Shown here in pieces: positions 8,271 to 13,875 of a DNA stretch of 64,000 nt (its first letter is position 1; each line of letters starts with the position of its first letter). Both the position numbers and the translations under genes were made by a program. Source of the DNA: Bacteroidetes bacterium HGW-Bacteroidetes-1 (GTDB lineage Bacteria > Bacteroidota > Bacteroidia > Bacteroidales > F082); the NCBI GenBank assembly GCA_002842755.1, contig PHDU01000005.1, forward strand, positions 1 through 64,000. The letters are read 5' to 3'. The notes beneath the pieces were generated by a model. It ran no database searches, was not told the DNA's origin, and saw nothing but the letters and a program-made list of their open reading frames with translations.

Positions 8271-8411
8271 TTATTTCTTCCAAATGTTTGTAGCATAGAA
8301 CATTGGTTGATTTGGCACACCACCTTCACGCGGTTTAACCAATTCAACATTTACAATCAATACCTTGTCGGAAACTAAGTCTTTTCGCTCAACTATTAAC
8401 AGATTGTTCAT
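8271..8411 (-). CDS. hypothetical 46-residue protein
   Basis: Below the track cutoff. Open frame from ATG 8411 with GGAG about 10 nt upstream to TAA at 8271; starts MNNLLIVERK and ends in NIWKK. Compact beta-like pattern, no motif. The stop-to-start spacing with both neighbours is a few bases, consistent with an operon member. Confidence 0.6.
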   Translation of the reverse strand: MNNLLIVERKDLVSDKVLIVNVELVKPREGGVPNQPMFYATNIWKK

Positions 8412-8413
8412 GT

Positions 8414-8776
8414 CTATTTAACTCCATAGATATAATACGAAATATAGTTGCTTACATAACCATCAAATAATTTCTGTCTTGTTTCTAAGATGTAGTCTAT
8501 GCGGTAATACTCGTCAAAAATTTTGATGATTTCGTCAATTATTGGTTTTTTACGATCTTGAGGTAATGCAGATAATGGTTTGTCTAAATCGTATTTACGT
8601 CTTATTTTTAATTTATGCAAATATGGAACCCTTATGTCTGTACCAGACACTTCACAAACTCGTTCCTGAAAGAATTTAACCGGTATTCTATCCTCCCAAG
8701 CAAGATCGTTATTCGGGTCTTCAACAATGATGCCCTGTTTAAGCAGTTCTTCAACATCTATATTGAGAATATGCAT
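8414..8776 (-). CDS. hypothetical protein
   Basis: 120 residues from ATG 8776, which has AAAGGA upstream; the track start 8797 lies before this RBS. Charged, with an N-terminal HILNIDVEELLKQG segment and a tyrosine-rich C-terminus. No family recognised. Confidence 0.7.
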   Translation of the reverse strand: MHILNIDVEELLKQGIIVEDPNNDLAWEDRIPVKFFQERVCEVSGTDIRVPYLHKLKIRRKYDLDKPLSALPQDRKKPIIDEIIKIFDEYYRIDYILETRQKLFDGYVSNYISYYIYGVK

Positions 8777-8789
8777 TTGATTTATTCCT

Positions 8790-9008
8790 TTACCCAATAT
8801 AGCCGTTGAATGTATTAAATTCTTCTTCGCTGATTTCTTGCCAGCTCAACACAGTGTATGTTTCCATGTTTTTATATGATTCATTACAATCTAACTGCCA
8901 TTGGAGTGGGTGTCTACCAACTAAAAGAGCCTGTCTGTATGGTTGTGCGAAGTTTGTTCGACAACCATGTTTTTCACACAAATAAACAACAAAATAATAT
9001 TTCCTCAT
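8790..9008 (-). CDS. hypothetical protein
   Basis: 72 residues with AAAGGAATAAA directly before ATG 9008. Contains a Cys/His pair near the N-terminus (CEKHGC) and an LSWQEISEEEFNTFNG tail. It is the first protein gene downstream of tRNA-Leu(UAA), and both may be driven by the promoter at 9238-9266. Confidence 0.7.
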   Translation of the reverse strand: MRKYYFVVYLCEKHGCRTNFAQPYRQALLVGRHPLQWQLDCNESYKNMETYTVLSWQEISEEEFNTFNGYIG

Positions 9009-9040
9009 TTTATTCCTTTATGTATTTAATTCAAAACATT

Positions 9041-9118
9041 GCCAGATAAGGGAGTCGAACCCTTATGCTTTCGCGCTGAAGCTTAAATTCAGTGTGTATT
9101 CCATTTCACCAATCTGGC
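9041..9118 (-). tRNA. tRNA-Leu(UAA)
   Basis: The minus-strand transcript folds as a 7-bp acceptor stem (GCCAGAT/ATCTGGC), anticodon stem CTGAA/TTCAG with loop TTTAAGC giving UAA, a short class II variable arm (CGCGAAAGCAT) and a T-arm with TTCGACT. Discriminator A; CCA is not encoded. Confidence 0.93.
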
Positions 9119-9126
9119 AAGTGGTA

Positions 9127-9148
9127 AGGCGGCAATTGCTTGCCGCCT
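9127..9148. terminator. GC-rich hairpin downstream of a small ORF, possible terminator or processing site
   Basis: Perfect 9-bp arms AGGCGGCAA/TTGCCGCCT with loop TTGC. No U-tract follows on either strand, so intrinsic termination is uncertain. It lies immediately upstream (transcript sense) of tRNA-Leu(UAA) and could be an RNase processing signal. Confidence 0.5.
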
Positions 9149-9161
9149 ACCGATTATAACA

Positions 9162-9242
9162 TCAACCTTTCAGGGCTGCAATTTCCTTGTCAATATCTTC
9201 TACAGACATTGCTTCAAGTGATGCATTCAACAGATTAACCAT
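9162..9242 (-). CDS. possible 26-residue peptide
   Basis: ATG GTT ... TGA reads MVNLLNASLEAMSVEDID..., a protein-like amphipathic helix, but there is no ribosome binding site and its ATG falls inside the -10 box of the promoter at 9238-9266. A TTG start further up would give 34 residues. It could be the remnant of a longer gene. Confidence 0.3.
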   Translation of the reverse strand: MVNLLNASLEAMSVEDIDKEIAALKG

Positions 9243-9266
9243 AACATATTTTAAATCGTCTGTCAA
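9238..9266 (-). promoter_or_regulatory. sigma70-like promoter before tRNA-Leu(UAA) and downstream genes
   Basis: TTGACA (9261-9266), 17-bp spacer, TATGGT (9238-9243) on the minus strand. It is placed directly after the terminator-like hairpin at 9271-9301, as expected for a new transcription unit. Confidence 0.5.
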
Positions 9267-9270
9267 GAAA

Positions 9271-9301
9271 AAACATCGTTTAAATCATTTAAACGATGTT
9301 T
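9271..9301 (-). terminator. intrinsic terminator at the end of the tRNA array
   Basis: Perfect 14-bp arms AAACATCGTTTAAA/TTTAAACGATGTTT around a 3-nt loop. On the minus strand the stem runs into six T residues. It ends transcription after tRNA-Leu(CAA). Confidence 0.75.
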
Positions 9302-9329
9302 AAAGAGAGGATTTTCGGACAAACGAATT

Positions 9330-9410
9330 AGCAAGGGTGGGACTTGAACCCACAAGCCTCTCGGCGACTGCTTTTGAAACAGCTACGTCTACCAATTTCG
9401 TCACCCTGCC
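9330..9410 (-). tRNA. tRNA-Leu(CAA)
   Basis: Class II tRNA: acceptor GGCAGGG/CCTTGCT with two G-U pairs, Leu-like D-arm, anticodon loop TTCAAAA (CAA), long variable arm TCGCCGAGAGGCTT and T-loop TTCAAGT. CCA is not encoded. Confidence 0.92.
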
Positions 9411-9437
9411 ATAGAAAAGGTACCACCGAACTACCGT

Positions 9438-9515
9438 CTATTTTGTAAATGGTTGGATTATGAGTCCAACGTTACAAAATGCGTTAGTGCGAAACGTAAC
9501 GGTTGACACAAATAG
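9438..9515 (-). ncRNA. tRNA-like element with a Met-type anticodon arm but no T-arm
   Basis: The 78-nt minus-strand segment is closed by CTATTTGT/ACAAAATAG, has a D-arm-like hairpin CGTTA/TAACG and a hairpin TTGGA-CTCATAA-TCCAA. That loop matches the bacterial initiator Met anticodon loop. No TTCGA T-loop exists, so it is not a canonical tRNA. It may be a decayed tRNA or a stable RNA analogous to the unexplained species 1/2 RNAs of the T4 tRNA cluster. Confidence 0.45.
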
Positions 9516-9533
9516 TTCAGTAAAAATGTTCGA

Positions 9534-9821
9534 TTATTTCTTGGAACTCTTCAAACCATTATCAAAAGACCGTTGATACATCTGTTTGTCGGCCAGAACG
9601 ATTTGAAAAGCTTCTTCTCTTGTAAAGCCAGAGGCCATCAAGAGTTCAAACTTTTCTTTCACGTATTCAACAGACTTCTTGATGAATAACTTCCTAAAAG
9701 CCGGTTCAATGACAGAACCAAATTCTTCCAACACTTCAACAACTTCTGAAACGAATGGCAATAGCCTGTCCTTTTCTTCTTTGAGTTCTTTTACAATTGC
9801 CGCTACCTGATTAAAATCCAC
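9534..9821 (-). CDS. hypothetical helical protein inside the tRNA array
   Basis: The real start is probably GTG 9821, seven bases after GGAGG; the track's longer form reads through tRNA-Gln. 95 residues, strongly helical and charged (AAIVKELKEEKDRLLPF...), with GFTREEAFQIVLAD near the C-terminus. No family recognised. It is the only protein gene between the tRNAs, which hints at an early-expressed accessory role. Confidence 0.75.
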   Translation of the reverse strand: MDFNQVAAIVKELKEEKDRLLPFVSEVVEVLEEFGSVIEPAFRKLFIKKSVEYVKEKFELLMASGFTREEAFQIVLADKQMYQRSFDNGLKSSKK

Positions 9822-9855
9822 GAATATACCTCCGAAATAAATTGTAAAACACGGC

Positions 9856-9926
9856 AGGGGTACAAGGATTCGAACCCTGATTACATGCGCCAAAGGCATG
9901 TGTCCTAGCCATTGGACGATACCCCT
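9856..9926 (-). tRNA. tRNA-Gln(UUG)
   Basis: Acceptor AGGGGTA/TACCCCT, anticodon stem CATGC/GCATG with loop CTTTGGC (UUG), T-arm with TTCGAAT. Discriminator G followed by CCG rather than CCA. Confidence 0.94.
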
Positions 9927-9930
9927 AGAT

Positions 9931-10057
9931 GGTGTAATGGATGGCTTAATTCCACTACACCGTAAAACAAGAACGGGTTTGAGTTCACGTATCGTTATTG
10001 AGCAAAATATTGATAAAAGATTTCAAACCAATGTAACCGGCACAGCCAGCGTTACAT
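9931..10057 (-). other. hairpin-rich spacer between tRNA-Gln and tRNA-Thr
   Basis: Three foldable units: GGTGTAATGGA/TCCACTACACC (9931-9961, one mismatch), a 54-nt element closed by GGTTTGA/TCAAACC (9976-10029) and ATGTAAC/GTTACAT (10031-10057). No ORF with an RBS. Possibly RNA-processing signals or remnants of tRNA genes. Confidence 0.45.
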
Positions 10058-10061
10058 CAAA

Positions 10062-10132
10062 GCCGAAAATAGGATTTGAACCTAAAACCTATGCATTACA
10101 AGTGCATTGCTCTACCGTTGAGCTATTTCGGC
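10062..10132 (-). tRNA. tRNA-Thr(UGU)
   Basis: Acceptor GCCGAAA/TTTCGGC, D-arm TAGCTCAACGGTAGAGCA, anticodon stem ATGCA/TGCAT with loop CTTGTAA (UGU), T-loop TTCAAAT. Discriminator U; CCA is not encoded. Confidence 0.95.
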
Positions 10133-10135
10133 AAA

Positions 10136-10205
10136 GCCGGGAGATTTATCAATTTGCAACCCTATTCAATGAGTGCCAACTGCGATTAAATAGGTTTCTC
10201 CCGGC
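10136..10205 (-). ncRNA. tRNA-sized element closed by a 9-bp stem, no T-arm
   Basis: GCCGGGAGA (10136-10144) pairs perfectly with TCTCCCGGC (10197-10205), enclosing 52 nt with an inner helix CCTATT/AATAGG. Length 70 nt. No T-loop and no recognisable anticodon arm. It starts 3 nt from tRNA-Thr. Confidence 0.45.
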
Positions 10206-10316
10206 AAATTCGGCATATCGACCCTAATCTATCATCTTGTATAGTTGGTTTGCAACCCAAAAATACACACCAAACAATTATGATGTTTGTCATGAATAGC
10301 CGAGCCGACACACATT

Positions 10317-10390
10317 GCCAGTGATAGGATTCGAACCTACAAGTTAGTAGTTCCTAAGACTACCGTGTCTACCATTTGCACCACACTGGC
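10317..10390 (-). tRNA. tRNA-Leu(UAG) with a short variable loop
   Basis: Acceptor GCCAGTG/CACTGGC, Leu-type D-arm (TGGTGCAAATGGTAGACA), anticodon stem GTAGT/ACTAC with loop CTTAGGA (UAG), T-arm GTAGG-TTCGAAT-CCTAT. The variable region is only about 6 nt, whereas bacterial Leu tRNAs normally have a long arm. CCA is not encoded. Confidence 0.88.
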
Positions 10391-10393
10391 GAT

Positions 10394-10471
10394 CTTTGGT
10401 ATAGTCCTGTTCACAACAATGACTAACAGGAGTAAGCATGTCATTGTTTTCGTAGCCTACATCAACCAAAG
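10394..10471 (-). ncRNA. 78-nt tRNA-like element with possible pseudoknot
   Basis: Closed by CTTTGGT/ACCAAAG. On the minus strand an 8-bp hairpin ACAATGAC/GTCATTGT carries CCTGTT in its loop, which can pair with AACAGG downstream. Same length as the elements at 9438 and 10708, and no T-loop. Confidence 0.42.
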
Positions 10472-10487
10472 CTGGCTACCTACGCGG

Positions 10488-10572
10488 CGAAAAGTGAAGG
10501 ATTCGAACCTTCGGTACCTTTCGGTACACAAGTTTAGCAAACTTGCTGTTTAAACCACTCACACAACTTTTC
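10488..10572 (-). tRNA. tRNA-Ser(GCU)
   Basis: Class II tRNA: acceptor GAAAAGT/ACTTTTC, anticodon stem CAAGT/ACTTG with loop TTGCTAA (GCU), variable arm TGTACCGAAAGGTACC, T-loop TTCGAAT. Discriminator G is followed by CCG. Confidence 0.94.
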
Positions 10573-10632
10573 GAAAATGGGTAGGTGAGGCACTACCCGC
10601 GAAATACTCTCACATTAACTGCACAATACAAA

Positions 10633-10703
10633 GGGGAATGGTGGATTTGAACCATCGACCTAGCGGTTAACAGCCGCTTGCTCTACCACTGAGCTAATTC
10701 CCC
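10633..10703 (-). tRNA. tRNA-Asn(GUU)
   Basis: Acceptor GGGGAAT/ATTCCCC, D-arm TAGCTCAGTGGTAGAGCA, anticodon stem AGCGG/CCGCT with loop CTGTTAA (GUU), T-loop TTCAAAT. Discriminator appears to be U; CCA is not encoded. Confidence 0.95.
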
Positions 10704-10707
10704 AAAC

Positions 10708-10785
10708 AGTTGTAAATTGGTGGCAATATTAATGACCTTTGCTCTTACCTCTTGGAACGGTCAAGCAAGCGGCCAATTTACAACT
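10708..10785 (-). ncRNA. 78-nt element closed by a perfect 13-bp stem, next to the tmRNA 3' end
   Basis: AGTTGTAAATTGG (10708-10720) pairs perfectly with CCAATTTACAACT (10773-10785). The inner helix TTGACC/GGTCAT is visible on the minus strand. It lies between the tmRNA 3' end and tRNA-Asn, so it may be a processing hairpin or a stable RNA. Confidence 0.45.
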
Positions 10786-10789
10786 TCGG

Positions 10790-11156
10790 TGGAAGTGACG
10801 GGAATTGAACCCGTGTCCGAACAGATTTACATTCATCCATCTACATCGTTATCTTTTTTGTTATCTTTTGGAACACAGGATAAAAAGCTAAAGTTCCAAT
10901 GTTTCCAGCAACCACAGTAGGCACTCATGTAGGGTCACAGTGATAATCTCCCCTAGCCACTAGCTGCTTTTATGTTACACCTAGCCTGAATCGTCGCAGC
11001 AACTATTCAGGTAGATGGTTGTAGCGGCTTACGCGGCTACAGCGTTGTATGATTCTTCGTTGGCGTTTAAAGCCTGACCGACTTTTAACGTAGCCTCTCG
11101 GTCAACTACGCGATGCAAGATGAGTTTCAACTGCCCGTCGAAACCATTTCACCCCC
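10790..11156 (-). ncRNA. ssrA: tmRNA (SsrA), phage-encoded
   Basis: Hallmarks on the minus strand: 5' end GGGGGTG with the conserved TTTCGACGGG; 3' end GGACACGGGTTCAATTCCC then CACTTCC, pairing with the 5' end as a tRNA-like acceptor and T-arm. Before the tag there is an interleaved pseudoknot, CGTAG/CTACG with GACCGA/TCGGTC. The tag frame GCC AAC GAA GAA ... GCG TAA encodes ANEESYNAVAA. About 367 nt; discriminator A followed by CCG. Role: rescues stalled ribosomes and tags nascent chains for proteolysis. Confidence 0.95.
11029..11064 (-). CDS. tmRNA proteolysis-tag reading frame (ANEESYNAVAA)
   Basis: Twelve codons inside the tmRNA from resume codon GCC to TAA. The peptide parallels the E. 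coli ANDENYALAA tag and keeps a hydrophobic-Ala-Ala end (VAA) of the kind recognised by ClpXP. It has no start codon because translation resumes here in trans. Confidence 0.92.
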   Translation of the reverse strand, partial: ANEESYNAVAA

Positions 11157-11302
11157 AGAATTACACATTTGTCTATCAAATTTGTTAAAAAGTGAGAGAC
11201 AATTGTGTTTGTCCTTCATATATGATTGTCGTTTCAATCCACGTACCAAATTATTGATACGACATTTCATCAATGTTATTGTCAAAGATCAAAAGAATCG
11301 GT

Positions 11303-11374
11303 TGCTAGGGCAGGATTCGAACCTACGTAATGATGGTTTATGATACCATTGTCTTACCACTTGACGACCTAGCA
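11303..11374 (-). tRNA. tRNA with CAU anticodon (Met or Ile2)
   Basis: Acceptor TGCTAGG/CCTAGCA, anticodon stem ATGGT/ACCAT with loop ATCATAA (CAU), T-loop TTCGAAT, discriminator A followed by CCG. The first acceptor pair is U-A and matched, so it is not a standard bacterial initiator. Elongator Met and lysidine-modified Ile cannot be separated by eye. It is the first tRNA in transcript order. Confidence 0.9.
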
Positions 11375-11386
11375 ATGAAATTCAAC

Positions 11387-11860
11387 TTATAATCGAGAAT
11401 TGTGTAGTGCATTGTGATGCTTCTGACACAACCATTTTATTTCCAGAGGTTTATTGTAATCATCATGATGTGCATGTGCAGAACTTTTACCACAAACTTC
11501 ACAACAACCACGAGCTAATCTACCAGCCCTAATCTCAAGAGCAACGATTCGTCTTGCATTTATTTTTTCTGGGTATCTTTCGATTTGTAGTTTTTTATAA
11601 TGATAATTGTTCTTTGATATCCCGCCGCGCCAGTTTGGGTTTTGCTCCCCTTTAGATTCTATGTTGTTATTGCGGTTTATAGCCGATTGTGACATAAAAC
11701 TAAACACGATATCTTTTGGTAGAATCAAACCGAGTCGTTTCATCTTCATTTTTACGGCATGAGGGCTGCGTTTTAAGTGTTGTGAAATTACCACACTATT
11801 CATTTTTAAATAGTTTTCCTTGATAAATTTAATTTCAACATCACTCCAACGATTATTCAT
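11387..11860 (-). CDS. HNH homing-type endonuclease with N-terminal helix-turn-helix
   Basis: 157 residues. The N-terminus (WSDVEIKFIKENYLKM...SPHAVKMKMKRLGL) looks like a Myb/HTH DNA-binding segment. The C-terminus has the HNH core CEVCG, AHAHHDDYNKPLEIKWLC and QKHHNALH. It sits 12 bp before the tRNA array in transcript order, a typical insertion place for free-standing homing endonucleases. Confidence 0.9.
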   Translation of the reverse strand: MNNRWSDVEIKFIKENYLKMNSVVISQHLKRSPHAVKMKMKRLGLILPKDIVFSFMSQSAINRNNNIESKGEQNPNWRGGISKNNYHYKKLQIERYPEKINARRIVALEIRAGRLARGCCEVCGKSSAHAHHDDYNKPLEIKWLCQKHHNALHNSRL

Positions 11861-11894
11861 ACCACAAAAACCCTTATAATTTATTTATATGGAT

Positions 11895-11920
11895 TGTGTT
11901 GTCAAAGGACTGACAACACA
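11895..11920 (-). terminator. hairpin after the 149-residue gene, possible terminator
   Basis: Perfect 10-bp arms TGTGTTGTCA/TGACAACACA around AAGGAC. No U-tract follows on the minus strand. The second arm contains TTGACA, so the site could also be part of a promoter for the HNH/tRNA unit. Confidence 0.4.
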
Positions 11921-11945
11921 CCCATCAAAAACACCGTGACACTCT

Positions 11946-12395
11946 TCAAGAAACAGTGTTGTTTGCGCCTTTAAAAGCTGCAATCCTGACCTTAATTTTT
12001 TCAACTTCGGCCTTAATGCGCTTTGTAAAGTTCTCAACCTTGCGAGTCTGTTCACTATGAAGCTGTTTCTGAATACCAATGATGATATTAGCAACATTCT
12101 TCGTGAACTTTAGTTTCGCAAGTCTGGTACCTTTCAGTTCTTCAAATGTATCATCGGGATTGCACTTAGCCATACCGACACACTTTGCCAACTGGAAGCA
12201 CAAGGTAGCAAGGGTTTTATGACGAACGTTTTTACCGTTCTGAACGAGTAATTTGATTGTCTGTGGACAGAACTTTACAATCAACTTATTCTCGTTACGA
12301 ATCATTTCGTAATTTGTATTTGGGCTGATGGCTCCGAACTGTGAAAGCAGTTCATTGAGCATCTTGCTTTGTCTTTTTGAAAATTCAACCTTCAT
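11946..12395 (-). CDS. hypothetical protein
   Basis: 149 residues with AAAGGATTAAATAA before ATG 12395 and a consensus promoter at 12425-12454. Basic, with helical N- and C-terminal thirds (KLHSEQTRKVENFTKRIKAE-type repeats) and two cysteines in the middle. No family recognised. Its own strong promoter suggests high or early expression. Confidence 0.8.
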   Translation of the reverse strand: MKVEFSKRQSKMLNELLSQFGAISPNTNYEMIRNENKLIVKFCPQTIKLLVQNGKNVRHKTLATLCFQLAKCVGMAKCNPDDTFEELKGTRLAKLKFTKNVANIIIGIQKQLHSEQTRKVENFTKRIKAEVEKIKVRIAAFKGANNTVS

Positions 12396-12424
12396 TTATT
12401 TAATCCTTTCGTTTCGATATTTTG

Positions 12425-12454
12425 ATTATATCATTGCTTAACAAACTTTGTCAA
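12425..12454 (-). promoter_or_regulatory. consensus sigma70-type promoter
   Basis: TTGACA (12449-12454), 18-bp spacer, TATAAT (12425-12430) on the minus strand, 30 nt before the ATG at 12395 and just after the terminator at 12477-12510. The same TTGACA-18-TATAAT arrangement recurs at 36852. Confidence 0.85.
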
Positions 12455-12476
12455 CAAAAATCTTTATCTAATTTTT

Positions 12477-12510
12477 AAAGGCCGGTGAAAATTGCTTCCC
12501 ACCGGCCTTT
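12477..12510 (-). terminator. strong intrinsic terminator after the replication operon
   Basis: Perfect 11-bp GC-rich arms AAAGGCCGGTG/CACCGGCCTTT, followed on the minus strand by TTTAAAAATT. It separates the Hc1-like gene from the next transcription unit. Confidence 0.88.
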
Positions 12511-12519
12511 AGACGTTAA

Positions 12520-12705
12520 TTAGCCGACAACTTCAACAGACAGTTTGCGGAAGTCTTTAAACAACTTTGTGAGGTTGTTTGTTGCGCCTCTGGCGCGTCT
12601 TGTGGCCATTTTGTTGCCCTTTTCGGCGGCTTTCTTTGAGTCTTCATTGAAAATGACCAACTCGGCTTCGATTTCTTTCAACAGTGATTCCAGTTTGCTA
12701 TCCAT
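12520..12705 (-). CDS. histone H1 (Hc1)-like DNA-binding protein
   Basis: 61 residues from ATG 12705, with AAAGG 8 nt upstream (the track's GTG 12714 lies inside the RBS spacer). The run AEKGNKMATRRARGATNNL followed by KLFKDFRK closely resembles the conserved core of chlamydial Hc1 and the Hc1-like proteins of many phages. Likely coats or condenses DNA. Last gene of the SSB operon, before the terminator. Confidence 0.8.
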   Translation of the reverse strand: MDSKLESLLKEIEAELVIFNEDSKKAAEKGNKMATRRARGATNNLTKLFKDFRKLSVEVVG

Positions 12706-12723
12706 TGTGTACACCTTTCGTTA

Positions 12724-13875
12724 TTAGATTGCAATGCTTTCTTCAAGCAATGATTCCGGTACTTCAACATCATTTGTTTTCAGATAGTTGTTAATTGCAT
12801 TAACATCTTTCTTCAAATCATCGGTGATTGCAAGAATACCTTTTTCCTTAAAGTATTCAATGATCTGTGAAAGAAGATGTTTATTCTTCAGATTCTTTGC
12901 AATGATGTCTTTGGGTAAAGTTATCATCTTAACTGGTATGGCGATGTCATCAAGGCTCAATTCATCATCCCCATCAAGTGATAAGCTTTCAGTATCAAGA
13001 GAGATATCATTATCACTGTCAAGTGAGAGATTGTCAAGTGATAAATCATCTTCTTTTGGTTTAGCCGTTGTTTTTGGAGCTGTAGATGGCTGAATCTTCG
13101 GTGCTGTTTTTGGATCAGCAGTTTTGGTCTTTGATGAAGTGTTTACATCATCAAGACTGGTAACTTCATCTTCGTCAAGTTCAGCATCAGATTCTTCTTC
13201 TGAGTGAGCTTTTGTAAGGTAGTCATGAAGCTGTTCATAAGTCTGTGTTTTACCATAGACCTTTTCCAGATCAATCGGGCCACCCTGTTCAAACGTTCTA
13301 CCCCAGAGGAAGTCGTAGTTTTCCTTGAGTTCATGTGCTCTTGCATCATCAGTTGATTCTGTAAGGCTGTATGAAACACGGTCACTACCATCTTTATTCT
13401 TGGACATCGTTTTCTTGTAAGACCAGATAATACCATCAATCGGGTCTTTTTCGATGATTGCAAGGATTTCTTTCAGTCTGGACGCTGTGAACTTAATAGC
13501 GATGAATTTCTGTTCTTTGTCATTAAGATCAATGGCATTTACCCAGTACTTCTCATCAACTATCTTGTTGATAACACCCTGAATTTTTGTCTTTTCGTCT
13601 TTGTTGGATGTTTCGCGCCATTCTTTCCATAGTTCCTGAATGAAGTCGCATACCGGGCACTTCTCGTTAAGTTCCGGGCTTGTATTCATGCACCAGCAGC
13701 TTTTTGCGTTGCTCTTAACGATTGGAACCATGTGAAGGTTGAAGTGTTTTCGTGCATAGAAAAACTGTTCATTTGGAATCCACAGTTTTACAGTTCCTTC
13801 ATGCTTCAATTCTCGACTGTTGCGAGAACCACCGGACATTTTTGATTTTAGTTCTTTTGCTGTAAAGTACCCCAT
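12724..13875 (-). CDS. single-stranded DNA-binding protein, T4 gp32-like
   Basis: 383 residues. A basic N-terminus and a zinc-binding segment CWCMN...EKCPVCDF (about 60-77) match the gp32-type OB-fold arrangement. A long acidic region (about 235-300) contains repeated LSLD/LDD motifs as in gp32-like C-tails that recruit partner proteins. An unusual extra helical domain of about 75 residues follows the acidic part. The start overlaps the clamp gene stop (TAATG). Role: protects ssDNA at forks and organises the replisome. Confidence 0.82.
   Translation of the reverse strand: MGYFTAKELKSKMSGGSRNSRELKHEGTVKLWIPNEQFFYARKHFNLHMVPIVKSNAKSCWCMNTSPELNEKCPVCDFIQELWKEWRETSNKDEKTKIQGVINKIVDEKYWVNAIDLNDKEQKFIAIKFTASRLKEILAIIEKDPIDGIIWSYKKTMSKNKDGSDRVSYSLTESTDDARAHELKENYDFLWGRTFEQGGPIDLEKVYGKTQTYEQLHDYLTKAHSEEESDAELDEDEVTSLDDVNTSSKTKTADPKTAPKIQPSTAPKTTAKPKEDDLSLDNLSLDSDNDISLDTESLSLDGDDELSLDDIAIPVKMITLPKDIIAKNLKNKHLLSQIIEYFKEKGILAITDDLKKDVNAINNYLKTNDVEVPESLLEESIAI

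Noticed and set aside
9421-9480. Reading the Met-like hairpin region as a normal tRNA-Met
   Set aside because: No T-arm or matching acceptor stem in the right geometry; only the anticodon arm is convincing, so it is reported as a tRNA-like element.
11113-11343. Plus-strand 76-residue ORF, and neighbours such as 9898-10227 and 10717-10920
   Set aside because: They run antisense through the tmRNA and tRNA genes, so they are shadows of structured RNA genes.
11885-12097. 70-residue minus-strand ORF
   Set aside because: Overlaps the better supported 149-residue gene (RBS plus consensus promoter) in another frame and has no RBS of its own.
12788-13093. Plus-strand 101-residue Ser-rich ORF opposite the SSB gene
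   Set aside because: It is the antisense image of the acidic LSLD repeat; the same applies to 38814-39410 opposite the ParB-like gene.
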